From Ichthyophthirius multifiliis (Eukaryota > Ciliophora > Oligohymenophorea > Hymenostomatida): DNA of 64,000 bases. Below the pieces are notes generated by a model, which was not told the DNA's origin, did not search any database, and worked only from the letters and a program-made list of their open reading frames with translations. The position numbers were made by a program, and so were the translations under genes. Shown here in pieces: positions 23,316-35,700 of this stretch (within the stretch, counting starts at the first letter, position 1; every line of letters starts with the position of its first letter). The stretch is from positions 20,252-84,251 of the forward strand of contig NW_004086333.1 in NCBI RefSeq assembly GCF_000220395.1, given 5' to 3'.

Positions 23316-23405
23316 AAATAGAAAGACAGAAGAAATAAATTAATTGCTCTACTTGGTAAAGAATAATATCCATAGTTTTAATATTAAAATAATAAACATT
23401 CATGA
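22280..23405 (+). CDS. Basic hypothetical protein, four exons
   Basis: Exons 22280-22297, 22341-22478, 22531-23238 and 23322-23405 join in frame to give 315 aa. Introns of 43, 52 and 83 nt are all GT..AG; the third holds a (TA)n tract. The N-terminus reads IPKYVYNQYG, then GSPRNPQATPPPRVNM. The body is polar, with NNLRTHLDNVIQPNRGELD and DKRRFFNHNTHLEP, and the C-terminus is strongly basic (RQLIEKRIQHQQNR, KDRRNKLIALLGK). No TM segment or named domain. The composition resembles ciliary or cortical proteins, and short L-R-x-H pieces recall the repeat protein at 2674, but the resemblance is too weak to claim homology. Confidence 0.75.
23275..23314. repeat. (TA)n microsatellite inside an intron
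   Basis: About 38 bp of TA repeats occupying the middle of the last intron (23239-23321) of the basic hypothetical gene. Confidence 0.85.
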
Positions 23406-23730
23406 AATCAATAATATATATTAAATAAAAATATCATTTATAATATGAATATTCAATTATTATATTTTACTAGTTTGTTTTTTTTTTTTTTATTAATTAT
23501 TAATTTTATTTTAAATTGAAAAATTTAATTATGATTTTTTCACGACTACAAAAAATAATTTATTTAAATTAAATATAATCTTATAAATAATATATTTTAT
23601 ATATTAAATTACATTATACTAGGTCAGACAAAAAATAGAATAGAATCATAAACATATATATTTTATAAAATATAATAATTAATAATATATATATTTTTAT
23701 TTAACTAAATAAAAAAAAACATATCGAAAA
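23406..23730. other. Intergenic spacer
   Basis: A/T-rich region between two genes in the same direction; presumably contains the CHMP2 promoter. Nothing recognisable. Confidence 0.6.
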
Positions 23731-24714
23731 ATGGGAGGAAAATAACCTGTACCAGAACCACCATAACCAAAGAAAACTGTAAAAGGTAAATTATTCATAT
23801 TAATACTTTAAAATAAATTAATTCATAAATAATAGAAATGGTCAAAGAATTTTCGAAAACTATAAATAGATTAAAAAGAGATTTCTAAAGAGAACTAATG
23901 AAGCTTGAGTTTAACCAAAAAAAAATAACTAATGATATTAAAGCAATGATAAAAAAAAAAGAACCTAGAGTATAATAAATAATAAAATAAAAAATCTATA
24001 ATAAAATGATACATATATATATTTTTTTTATCAATATAAAATTTTAAATAATAGTCAACTATAAGAATTATAGTTTAATAACAAATAAAAAATAATGCTA
24101 TGATAAATAAATACAAAAGATTGGATGCACAATTATCAGATGTTCTTTTCCAGTAATTATATATAATTTTAAATATACATTATAATTGTTTATATCGATT
24201 TTATTAATAATTTTACTCTTATCAAAAAAAAAGGTTAAATTCTGCTGCTACATCAGAAACATTATGTACTATAATGAAAGGAATGGGAGATATAATGAAA
24301 GCAGGAAATAGTGCAATTGATATAAAAAATATTTAGATGGCAATAGAGACATTTGCTGTTGAAAGTGAAAAACAAAATGTATTATAAGGTAATAACTTTT
24401 ATAAACATTTCTAATATTTTTTAAAAAATATAGAACAAATGTCTGATATAATGAATTAAGATGAAGAAGAAATGGGTGATGAATAATGCGATAAACTAAT
24501 TGACGAAATGGAAAAATAAGTAGGAGGAGGAGGACAAGGAGGAAATGTAAAAATTATATAATTAATTGTTTTTTTATGTAAAATAAATAATTTAACAAAA
24601 AAAAATATATTATCTATTTTTTTATATATTTTTTTTGTTTAATTATAGAATTAAATTATTGGACAAGCTAATGAAGAAGAAGATTTTGAAAAAAGATTAG
24701 AAGCATTAAAATGA
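23731..24714 (+). CDS. CHMP2: ESCRT-III subunit CHMP2/Vps2
   Basis: Snf7-family protein of the ESCRT-III membrane-scission complex. Six exons (23731-23785, 23836-23969, 24055-24152, 24234-24388, 24434-24546, 24649-24714) sum to 621 nt, exactly 206 codons plus stop, with every splice in frame. Domain order matches the family: basic helix 1 (INRLKRDFQRELMKLE), helix 2 with KKITNDIKAMIKKKE, DAQLSDVL and KGMGDIMKAG core helices, an acidic linker (DEEEMGDE), a Gly-rich hinge, and a C-terminal MIM1 motif DFEKRLEALK that binds the MIT domain of Vps4. Length is close to that of human CHMP2 (about 220). CHMP2 is favoured over CHMP3/Vps24 by the helix 1 sequence; the A/B split is not relevant here. Confidence 0.88.
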
Positions 24715-25324
24715 AATATAAATAAAATATATTTTTTATTAAGTAATATAATTTGTTTAAATATATTTTTTATTATTATTAAAATATTTTATTTTATTAT
24801 AAAATCTAAAATGATATTTTGAATTCTTATTATTATAAATTAATCAATCTATTCATTAATTTAAAGAAAAAATTAATATATAAATTTATAAAACTTTTAT
24901 TTATTTAATTTTTGAGTTAAATTTAATAATTAATAATAGTTTTATTAAAATTGTATAATTTTAAATTTTTTATTTTTAAAATTATTAAATTAATATTTTT
25001 ATAAATATTAAAACTTATTATTAATTAATAATTTATATTTTTTTATTTTAATATTTTATCACAAATCACTAAAAGTAATAATTATAAATGTAATAAGCTT
25101 TATATTGAATAATATTTTTATTTTTATTTTTTATTATATTAAAAATACTATTTAGTATAATCATCAAATAATAGTTTGCTTTTAAACATTTAATTGAGTA
25201 ATGAATTATTAATAAGTATATTCAATTTTTAAAAAATTTGATTTTTTTATTTAATTTTTATGAAAATAAATAAAATTAATACTATATATTTTAAAAAATA
25301 CATATCTTAATTAAATAAAAAAAA
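24715..25324. other. Intergenic spacer
   Basis: A/T-rich, nothing recognisable. Confidence 0.7.
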
Positions 25325-27603
25325 ATGAAATATTATATTTTATTATTTATATTATTGTCTTCTATAAAATGCCTTATATAAATCGATTTATATCTTTTTA
25401 ATACATAGAAAAATTAAGAAAGTACATATGGATATGGATTTTCTAAATTTAATCTCTTACTTACACATTATAAAACAAAACAATTATTCCGCAAAGCTAC
25501 ACTTGTTTAATTTTCAGATTTTTAAAAGGATAATTTGCTTAAAAATATTTTATTCTATAGACCTGGAGCTATTATAATTATATGCCCTAAATAATTCGAT
25601 GATTAATAACTATAAAATAAAATATGGGATTAAATTTTTTAATAAACAAGTTTTAAATAATTATAACAATTTTAAACTCAATATTATTTTTTGTTTAATT
25701 AAAATATTTTTTTTTCTTAAAAGATTAAAAAGACATTTAAATACCGATATATATAGCAATTGAGTCTTAAGAGCTAGATGAATATTTGATTTTGACAAAT
25801 AAAACTATTTCTTCATAATAAAAGTACTAATAAAAATATATATAAAAATATATAAAAATTTAAAATTAGTGCACATAATAAATAAAAAGAATAAGAATAC
25901 AGAATGATTGTAAATAGTTAAGATCCGAAAATCCATAATTAATTAGAATTATAAGATTTTTATGGATTTTTATCTTCTTAATTACATCATTTAAGTTTGT
26001 AAAATATTTTAATTGTAGGATGCTTAGATTATTTCACACCATCAGCCGTAAATATAATAAATTTTCATTTAATGAAATTGACATTTATTTTATTAATTAA
26101 GGATTTAAAGCCTGAATTTTCTACATAAAATACTGGAGCATATGCATTTTACAAATTAGCATATTAACTTAAGCAAGCATTAAAAAATTAACTTGGAGAC
26201 TTATAGTTATAAAAAATATATAAAAATATTTTTTAAAGCAATAAATAGATATAATGTACTATTTTATCTAACGAGTACTAGTAATTTAAATTTTACTGGA
26301 TTATAAAGTTGGGTAAATTCCAAAGACAATCAGAATAGATTTAACTATATTTTTTTACTTGATTAAATAGATGATAATTAATAATTAAACTTAGAGTTAT
26401 TTTAATCATTAAGTGCAGATGATTAGAATGTAAAGGTATTATTATTTCTTATATTTATTAAAACTTATATTTAATTTATCTATTATTAGAACTTTAAATA
26501 ATAAGCTGAATAGAAAAATATTTAATGTAATATTGAAATTAATTAAAAGCCATTGTTTAATAGTATAATATTTATAAATAGGATATTAATATTAAATAAA
26601 ATCATATAATAAAAGGCTCTAAAAAAGTTAATGTTATAAAAATTACATCAAGATCTAAATTAAATAAGTATTAATTTATTCCAAAATCAAATTTTAATAG
26701 AAATAATTTTGAAAACTTAGTTAGCTTTATTGAAGAATATTTTTATAATTAAATTTTTTTAAATTAAGAAGTAACAAAAAAATATTGTATTTTTTTTTGT
26801 TTCTTTTATTTAAACTAAAATTAAAAAAAGCCTTTCGAAAAAGGATTTAAAAAACTAAATTAGACTTATACTTAAAATTATATTTAGACAACAACCGACT
26901 TATTGAATTAAAATTAAAGACATGTGACTAAATTAAATAAAAGCAAATTATTTTATTAATAAGTTCTTAAAGTAATTTGTTATAAATAAAATTTTTATTT
27001 TTTATTTTCATATTTATGTATTTTTTATAATTAATTTAATACATATTACTTTTATATTTTATAATTAATATTATTTAATTAATTTCATTATTTAAATAGC
27101 ATTTGAAAAAAGCAATTACTGATACAAAAGTTTTTTAATATTAATATAGATAAGCTTCTTTCTATATTTAAGAAACAGCCACTAAAGCTATGATTGTAAA
27201 AGATTATGATTCATTTATTAATTTATATATACTTATAGCAGCCTTAGCTTGGCTTTATATTGTTTATTTATTCTTTTAAGTAATTAAATATATTTTCGAT
27301 TATATTTAAAATAAATTAGTCCAACATAATTTTAAGTAAAGAAAAAAAAGAATGAATAAATATATAAAGAAAAAAAAATATATATATAAATATTCCGAAA
27401 ATTTTATTTAAATATTTTTTATGTTTCAAATAATAAATAGTATAAATTATTATGTAAATTAATTATTTAAAAATGTTAATTTTGTAAAGTTTTAAACTAG
27501 TTTTTTTTTTTCTATTTATGCAAATTTTAATTTGATATCAGTTAAGGAAAAACATAATTCTTTTAATTATAAAGCAATTACTTTTTAAATTGAAATGTTC
27601 TGA
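25325..27603 (+). CDS. NCLN: Nicalin-like ER membrane protein
   Basis: Nicalin is an ER membrane protein related to nicastrin that works with TMEM147 and NOMO in membrane-protein biogenesis. The N-terminus is a signal-like helix (KYYILLFILLSSIKCL). RPGAIIIICPKQ matches the 'GAVVIILP' strand of the family. ILIVGCLDYFTPSAV and GAYAFYKLAYQLKQAL correspond to the degenerate peptidase-fold region. YNVLFYLTSTSNLNFTG matches 'YNLLFFxSGGxxFNYxG', and the end has one TM helix (INLYILIAALAWLYIVYLFF) with a basic cytoplasmic tail. Introns are evident near 25640-25740, 25800-25870, 26049-26105 and further on. One base appears extra in a T6 run (26229-26234). The middle exons (26500-27100) and exact stop are not firmly resolved. 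Confidence 0.65.
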
Positions 27604-27756
27604 TGTTAATAAGGATTTATATAATATTTTTTTATTTTTATATATTAAATAAAATAATATTATTATAATTTAAAATGTTTAAATAAATTTAATTGTTTAA
27701 AAATATATTAACTATGTTTTTAATAGTATTTATATATTTCAATTAATAATATTATT

Positions 27757-28332
27757 TCAGAAGAGTAAGAATTATTTTCTTACTGAACCTACAATTTCAT
27801 TTGGGTAAACTTAAAGTGTATTGAATCTGACAGTTTTAGAGATAGGTCTTTAAAAGAAAATAAAATTAAAAATATTTTTAATTTTTTTAAAAATATAATT
27901 AAAAACCTGCATTATCCAGCAACAAGAATATCACCTTCTTTAACTTAAAAGCATGGTGAAACATGGACAGCAATATTTCTGTGTCTCTTTTCATATCTAT
28001 TGTATTTTCTTACATAATGTAAATAATCTCTTCTGATAATAACAGTTCTGTTCATTTTAGTTGAAATAACTAAACCCCTAAAAAAATATTATATATTATC
28101 AATTTTAAATATTTATATACTTAATAAGTTTTCCTCTAATTGAAAGGTTAGATGTGAAAGGGCATTTTTTGTCTATATAATGACCATCAATTGCTTCTTT
28201 TGGGGTTTTGAATCCTAAGCCAATATTTTTATAGTATCTGACGCCAGTTGAAGTTTTTTTTTATAAAACTTTTTTTGAATTCAAAAATATTCCGTCTTAT
28301 TTTTAAAATGCTCTTTCGTGTTAATTTTCCAT
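27757..28332 (-). CDS. RPS11: 40S ribosomal protein uS17 (RPS11)
   Basis: Primary rRNA-binding protein of the small ribosomal subunit. Exons on the minus strand are 28121-28332, 27907-28077 and 27757-27847; they total 474 nt (157 aa), matching the eukaryotic length of 158. Introns are 43 nt (28078-28120) and 59 nt (27848-27906). Signature pieces are [57 protein letters not shown] and a short basic C-terminus. Codon use is comparatively GC-rich, as expected for a highly expressed gene. Confidence 0.93.
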
Positions 28333-29045
28333 TTTTTCTTTTTATTTTTATTCTTCTTTTTTTTTTTTTTTAAATTTTTTTTTTTTTATTTTTATTAAAA
28401 ATTTTTGTTCAATAAATTATAAGAATCTTTTATTTTTTTATACTTTTTATAATTTAATCTAGTATAATTATATTTTAACTTTATTAATATTATAACATTA
28501 ATATTAATAATATATATTTTATAAACTTTATTAATATAAAAAAGTATTTATATAAGGCATATAAGATTAAAATATGCATTTATTTTGAAGTATATAATTT
28601 TCTAAATTTTTTGTAAGTATCTTTAAAATATAAATAATTTATATTTATTTAATATATAGAACTATCAAATAATAATTTGTAATTTTTTTCACTATGGGTT
28701 TTTTTTCTTGATAACTTATTATTATATACTTTAAATTTATTTATTCAAAATATTACTAATTTACAAATAGCTTATTATTATTTTTATAAATATATTAATT
28801 AATTTAATTATAATAAATTATTAAATTTTTTTTAAATATATCGAATATGAGTAATTGATATATTTAATTAGTTTATTGAATGAAAATTTGATAAATATTA
28901 AATCAAAAATAATTAAAATTGAGATTTTTATAAAAAATAAATAAAAGTTATGGATTAAATATTATTATTGAATAAAAAATAAATTAATTTATTTATATAA
29001 AAAGCATTATTTAAATAAAAATTAAAAAATATAATAAATATATAA
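28333..29045. other. Divergent intergenic region
   Basis: About 700 bp of A/T between the starts of RPS11 (minus) and the Sec1/Munc18 gene (plus); both promoters should lie here. No element recognised. Confidence 0.7.
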
Positions 29046-30980
29046 ATGGAATCCCTTTAAAAAGGAAACTTTTCATTAAAAGAAAATGTTCATTTACGAT
29101 TTTAAGAACTTTTCACAGAATTAAAAAAACGAACATAGTATGAAGGGCAATTTATACTAGTTTTAGACGAATATGCAATAAAGCTAGTATCTTCATGTTT
29201 AAAAATGTCTCATTTGATAAAATTTGGAGTGAGCTAAATAGAAAAGCTTCATCTAAAACGCAAACGATATTCTAAATTGCAAGCCATATATATATTATCG
29301 CCAACAAAAGCAAGCATAGAGCAACTTATATAAGACTTTATACGAAAAAAGGACAAACCATAGTATGGTAAGGCACATATATATTTAACATCTCGTTTAA
29401 GTAAAGAATTACTAGAATCAATAGCAAAACATGAAATTTTAGTGAAAAAAATAAAAACAATAAAAGAATTAAACCATGATTTTTTATTTATAGAATAAAA
29501 TGCTTTCCATTTAGATATAGAGAATTCTCTATAGGTATTATATTCGAAATAAAATAGCCTAGAAATGGACATTCTTATTGAAAAATCAAGCGAAAAACTC
29601 ACTACTATTTTTCCTGGATTACTTCGATTTAAGAATTGTAATATTTATTTTTAAAAAGGAACTCTTTCTGAATAATTTGCGAATTCTTTCAAATTAAAAT
29701 TTAAAGATTATTATTATTTAATGCAAGATTCAAAAAATAAAATTATAGATTAAGAATCAGGAAACGTTCATTTAATTATTTTTGATAGAAAAGCTGATCC
29801 TATAACTCCTCTTCTTTACGATTTTTATTATTAAAGTATTATTTATGATTTGTTGGACATTGATAATGATACAAATATAGTTGAATATAAAATAAACAAG
29901 AAAAACGATCAATAAGAAACAAAAAAAGCACAAATATCAGATGAAGGAGATGAAGTATTTATTAAATATAGATATAAGCATATAGCTGAATCATTGGAAG
30001 GCATTCCTAATGATTTCTAAAATCTAGTTAATACAAATTCAACAGCATAAATGGGAAAATGTAATGCGGAAGACCTCGATTTAGATAAAATGTAATAAAT
30101 AATCAAAGACATGCCTTAATATAATGAACTATTGGGTAAATATTCAATGCATATGTATTTAATAGAATAGGCTTGGAAGATTTTTGAGGAAAAAGGGCTT
30201 AAATAAATTGGAGAATATTAACTTTAATTAGCCACAGGAATAGATGATTCTGGAAAGAAACTTCAATCGTAAAAGATTGTTAAATAACTCAAAGAAATTC
30301 TAGAAAAAAGGGAAATATCAGGTATAGATAAACTTCGAGTTGCCCTTTCTGCTTATATAGCTATTGATTTGTGTGAGGCAGATAGAAAAACTATTATCTC
30401 TTGTTTTACTGATTAAGAAGGTAAGGCCTTACTTAATCTTTCTTGGTTTGGAATCACATTTACAGATAGCAAAAAAAATAAAAATGTGAGCGAGATTAGA
30501 AAATTAGATGAAAAAATTTTAAAGTAAGCCAAAAAAAAACTAGAAGCTTCTAAATTTGACTTATGTAAACATACTCCTATTAGTGCAATTCTTTTTGAGT
30601 AGCTTATTTTTGAAATTATTAATTAAAATAATTAAAATATTTAAGATATTGGCTTTGATTCGCTTTATGTAGGTAATTAAAATAGTAAGAATGAAAAAAA
30701 AGAAGATAAAAAGAATAATAATATATTGTAAAATAAAAATATGGAACTAGCAAATCTTTTATAAAATAAAGGCGTATAATAAGAAGATGAGGACTAATTT
30801 AAAAAAATGTAAAAAGTAATTGTATTTTATCTTGGAGGAGTTACTTATGCAGAAATAAGGTAAATTAGAGATGTTTAATAAAAAAATAATTATTCTTTTC
30901 CTATTATTATTGGCTCGACTTAAATTATGAATCCTAAACAATATCTTAAAGCTTTATAATCTATGAATCCTTATTCTTGA
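29046..30980 (+). CDS. Sec1/Munc18 (SM) family vesicle-fusion protein
   Basis: SM proteins bind syntaxin-type SNAREs and promote membrane fusion. Single exon, ATG 29046 to TGA 30978-30980, 644 aa, the usual size. Family landmarks in order: VLDEYAIKLVSSCLKMSHL near residue 42, LIIFDRKADPITPLLYDF (about residue 243, the 'vDR..D..TPL.H' signature), HIAESLEGIPNDF, then domain 3 helices including LRVALSAYIAIDLC. Near the end are VIVFYLGGVTYAEIRQIR and PIIIGSTQIMNPKQYLKAL. A low-complexity Asn/Lys insert sits before the C-terminal strand. The sequence does not settle whether it is the Sec1, Vps45, Sly1 or Vps33 branch. The frame is unbroken, unlike many neighbours. Confidence 0.9.
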
Positions 30981-31152
30981 TATTAATTTGTTTTAAATAT
31001 AATTAATAATTCGAATTTTATAAAATATATATATTTTATTTTTTTTGAATGTGTTTTTTAAAATTAAATTTTTCTACTACTCCTCTTTTTTTTTCTTTTT
31101 TTTTCAACAGAAAATACCGTTTATTTTTTATGGCTATGGCAACATATAATTT

Positions 31153-31918
31153 TCATAATTCCTTTATGTATATAAATATAAAAAAATATATATAAAATAA
31201 TAAATTACTATAGTTATTTTTTCAACTCCAAAAGTTTTAAATCTTTTTCTCTTTATTAAAATTTAAATTATGATTTAAAAATACTCAAATATATTATTTT
31301 ACTGTAATTAATATGAATAAATATTGTTTTCAGTATTTAATTTCGATATAGTTTCCATGTTTTGTTCTAATGAATATTCATCATCATCATTATATTGAGA
31401 ATTTACTGTTTTTTTACTCTTTTGTACAGATTCATATGTATTAATTTCACTTAATTAATATCTATTAAGTTTAATTATGATAATAAAGTTTATTTATACT
31501 ATATATATATATAGTTTACTTAAGATTATTTATTTAAAATTAAATCAATTTTATTTAATTATCTTTAATTTAAATCTATTTTTTATTAAATTTTAATATT
31601 TTATTATTTTTTAAAATAAATAAAATATGTAAACTTCTTTATCATGCTATAAATTCTTACTTTCAAAATATTCCTCCAAGTTTAAGTATTATTATCGTAA
31701 TTTATCATATTCTTCACTTAAAAACTATATTTTTCTATTATTTAGAATTAACTATAATAATTATAAATTTAATAAATATAAAAATATTAAAGGAAAAAAA
31801 AAAAAGTTAAATTTTTAAAATGAAATCACATCTCTTTTTAAAAATAATTAATTATTTTTTTTCAGTTAATTTATTTAGTTTTTATTGATAAAACTTTTTT
31901 TTGCAAATTAAATGTCAT
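31153..31918 (-). CDS. Small coiled-coil protein, unrecognised
   Basis: Minus-strand exons give a coiled coil: FLSEEYDKLRQQYLNLEEYF, then IQIKDNQIKLIQFQINNLK, then YQLSEINTYESVQKSKKTV and a basic end (KRKRFKTFGVEKITIEL) with the stop at the complement of 31153-31155. Introns are visible near 31560-31630, 31460-31520 and 31160-31205, and the joins keep frame. The likely first exon is MTFNLQKK (ATG complement of 31916-31918), but this exon is weak. An upstream coding-like segment at 32120-32250 may be the true 5' exon. Function unknown; size and composition suit a centriole or cilium accessory protein. Confidence 0.5.
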
Positions 31919-31983
31919 ATTAAAAAAAATTAATAAATCAAAATTTTTTAAATAAACTTGAATTTAAAAGGATTAGATGAAAT

Positions 31984-32055
31984 AAAATTAGTTTATTATG
32001 CATATAAAATAATTAAAATTAGTATATTATGCATATAAAATTAGTTTATTATGAC
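31984..32055. repeat. Tandem direct repeat, two and a half copies
   Basis: Three copies of a unit reading about AAAATTAGTNTATTATGCAT follow each other (starting near 31984, 32015 and 32037), the last incomplete. They lie between two candidate exons, so possibly in an intron or a 5' flank. Confidence 0.75.
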
Positions 32056-32119
32056 ATGATGAAAAATTTAAAATATACGACGTAAACTTAAGTTAAATAA
32101 TTTAAAAAATAAAACATTA

Positions 32120-32250
32120 TACTTAATTTTATTATTATTATTGTTTTTTCTTCCAATATTTTATTTCATGTTGTTTGCCATTCAAAATTTAATCAATATC
32201 ATTTTCGTAGATTTAATTAATTTCATTATGTTTGCTTTTTATTTAAAATA
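32120..32250 (-). CDS. Candidate orphan exon
   Basis: Minus-strand reading gives NEINQIYENDIDQILNGK, then HEIKYWKKK and a short poly-Gln, followed by a good GTATAATG splice donor. It has clear coding character but no ATG nearby. It most simply belongs to the coiled-coil gene at 31153-31918 as a 5' exon. Confidence 0.35.
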
Positions 32251-32739
32251 ATAAACACTTTAATACTTCTAAATATTATTTATTTTACGAATTATATATA
32301 AAATCTGACATTTTTATTTTAAATATAGAATATATTTTATTTTAAACAATATATAATAAAAATGCTTAAAAAATAATTTTTTATGAATATTTTAAATTAA
32401 AAATCATAAAATAAATAAAAAATGATTATATAATTAAATAAAATAAAATTAAATATAAATAAAAATTTATCATTACATAAAATCATAATTCCTATTTAAT
32501 AACAAAATTTTATTTAATATATAAATTAAAAATAAAAACTAATGATACCCAAATAAATAATTTTTTATTTTGGATTTTGTTTATTATACAAAAATTAAAT
32601 TAAAATTAATTTATAAAAATATCTATATTTCAAATAATAATGACATTGTATTTTTAACCTATACTAATATAAAAATATATTTTTATCTTTAGTATAAATA
32701 TTATTTTATTTTAATTTTACTTAATTTTAATTTTAAAGT
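32251..32739. other. Intergenic A/T-rich spacer
   Basis: Divergent region before the RAP-domain gene; nothing recognisable. Confidence 0.6.
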
Positions 32740-35700
32740 ATGATAAACAAATTTATTTCAACATAAAAATCAGCAAGCCTATATAAAAATATTTGTAGAA
32801 AAGCATTTGCAATAAATAATTTAGATGAAGCTTATTTAAATTTATAATCTTTATAAAATAATTAAATAGAATATGCTTAAAAATTAAAATAATTGAAATA
32901 TTTAGAATTAATTGAAGAATGCAAAAATTAATAATTATAAGCATTAGAAAATTTTTCTCGAAAAAATATTCTTTTTAGGCTTCTTAAATTAGATATTTAA
33001 TAGAAATAAAATGATTAAAACAATATTCAATAGAGTAAATAAATACAATATATTTAATAAAGCGAGCAATTATAAGACTTTGAAAATATAATAATTAGAA
33101 AATAATAAAATATTTTTGAAGATAAACTTAAGCTTTTTATAAATTAAGTATTTTAAAATATGTCTTTTTAATCAATTTTAGAAATCACTTAAGTATTATC
33201 AAATTAATCTTCGATTTAAAATTATGCTTCTTTTCTTAAGTTTTCATCTTAGCAAGCTTTAATAACTATATTTAAATTGATTGTATCTGTACATGAATGT
33301 AATTATATTTTATATAAAAATAATTTTAACTTTTTTTTGGTTTAAAAATAATAGATTATGATATTGAAAATATTAATCTCTTAATGCAATCTTTATATTT
33401 AATAAAAAATAATACGAAATTTACTTTTTAAGAAGAAACCATTTTATATGAAAAAATAGCTCAAAATTTGCTTAATATAGTTGAACAAGACATTATAATT
33501 GTATCTCCTTTACAAATAGGAAGTATATTAGGATATTTTAAATTAATTAATCATTAATATAATCAAAAGACTATTAAAATACTATAATAAATATGCTAAA
33601 AATTTGTATTTTCTTTTAAAGAACATCTTAAAGTAAATAACCCATTAAGTTCTTGTGATTATCCAGGAATAGACCTTAGAATTTTAATGGGATTAAGTTT
33701 TTGTTAACCAACAGATAATGAAATAATAGAAGTAATTTTATAATCATTAATATAAAAAGGATTAAACCAATATGATAAAAGTGCAGTTATAAAAATAATG
33801 TAATTTTTAATGCTAAATAATATTCCTTTAAGCGAAGAATTAGCAAATTAAATAAGAAAAAATCCAAAATTATAAAATGGTTTATCTATAAGAGAAATAT
33901 ATATAATAATTTAATCATTTAAGGAAAGTTGTAAAGATTTAGACCGTTTTTATTTTAATTTAATGTATTAAGTTATTAATTATACTGAAAATATGAATTC
34001 TTTAAATGATTTTAAATAGATTATAATGATTGCTGAAATTTAATTATTTATTTTATAATCTAAAATGACTTATCATAAATATTAACATTTAGAAAAATAA
34101 ACTAATCAAATAATTAATTTAATTAATAATAGTTGTAATGATTAAATTCTTAAAGAATATGTTATTGATTTGATTTATATTGCTTAAGTTTATATGCCTT
34201 ATATGGTTAAATTTGACTTATTTTTCCCTAAAATTATTAAAGCCCATGCTTTTATTAAAGCTTCTGCATAAAATAGACCTTAACTTGCTAGTTTTATTCA
34301 AAGAATTATTGAAAAATTTGAGCCTCGTTATGAAAGTTTAAACAGAATTACTGAGTTTAATTATTTAGAAATAAACCCTTCATACAGTAATGAATTTAAA
34401 TAATTAATAAATATTTTTATTAGAAAATTTATTGAAAGTAAGCTTTTAAGTTACTTTTTAATTACAATGTAATTAGGAACTGTAAAAGGATTATTTAATC
34501 AAGTTATTTCAGATGTAAATGATAGGCAATAACTGACAAAAAATTTAGTAAACTAATTAAATATTTCCTTAGAATAGTAATAGTAAAAATTTCAATTGAG
34601 CAATATTTTACTTCTTTGCAGATTTATAAATACTAATCAGGAGCATTTACTTGATGAAAGAATAACTGTAAAAACTATTATTCTAGTTTAATAATATATT
34701 TTTAATTCTTAAGATAAACTTAGTTTTTAAGAAATTATTGAGTTAGTTTATTATTTATCTGGTATCATATAAAATATTTAAGATAATAAAGTGTTCAAGA
34801 ATAATTTGAATTCCTTTTTTAATAAAATAATTAGAAATTATTATTCTTTAAATGCTTAGGATTATTAAAGTTCTTAATAAATTGATGAAGGTATTATTTA
34901 ATATTTTAATTAAAATATATTGAAAAGTAATTCTGAATAATTTAAATTTTTACCTTAAATAATGCTTAGTCTTAATTTAGAGTTTGATTAATAAATCAAA
35001 GAAATTATTTTAAAATGTTTAGTATAGAATTGTAAAATTTGGAATGGAGAAATTTTAGTAAATAATTTAATAATTTTAAATTAATTAAATCTAGATTGTT
35101 TCGAAATATATGAATGCGTTGTAGAAAATATTACAAGTTCATTTATTTATTATTTAGAATAATCAGAAATATTATTGAATTATTAAATTTATAAAAATAA
35201 TAATGTTATAATTAATTTAATAGAAGCATTTACTTAATAATACAAAAGGTTATATTAAATTTAAATATTTATTTATTATATTTAATTAAAACAAAGGAAA
35301 ATAAATTTAAATCCTTAGTATGAAATAAAAAATCCAACTAAATTTGCGCCTTTAAACATATTGGCTTGTTACGTTTTTGATTAATTAAATAGTGAATAAT
35401 TAGAAGTATATAAAATATATAAATAAATTGATTAAAAATTATTAAATATTAAAAGTTATTATTCAATATTTTAGGAAACGAAAGATAAAATTATTTTAAT
35501 AACTTCGTAGAATTAGTTAATAATCGTATATAAAACTTAAATATAGAAAAAAATTTCTAATTTATATTAAGCCTTCCATGTAAAAAAATATATATTTTTA
35601 TTAAATTATTTTTAATATAAGATTTTTTAATAAACGATAATATGTTGAACAAGATTTCTATTAAAATTTCTGAAAAATAATTTACATCTTCTTTTTAACT

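Noticed and set aside
31060..31150. Minus-strand Cys/His-containing piece next to the small coiled-coil gene
   Set aside because: The spliced frame of the gene stops at the complement of 31153-31155; the following piece is in another frame and has no start.
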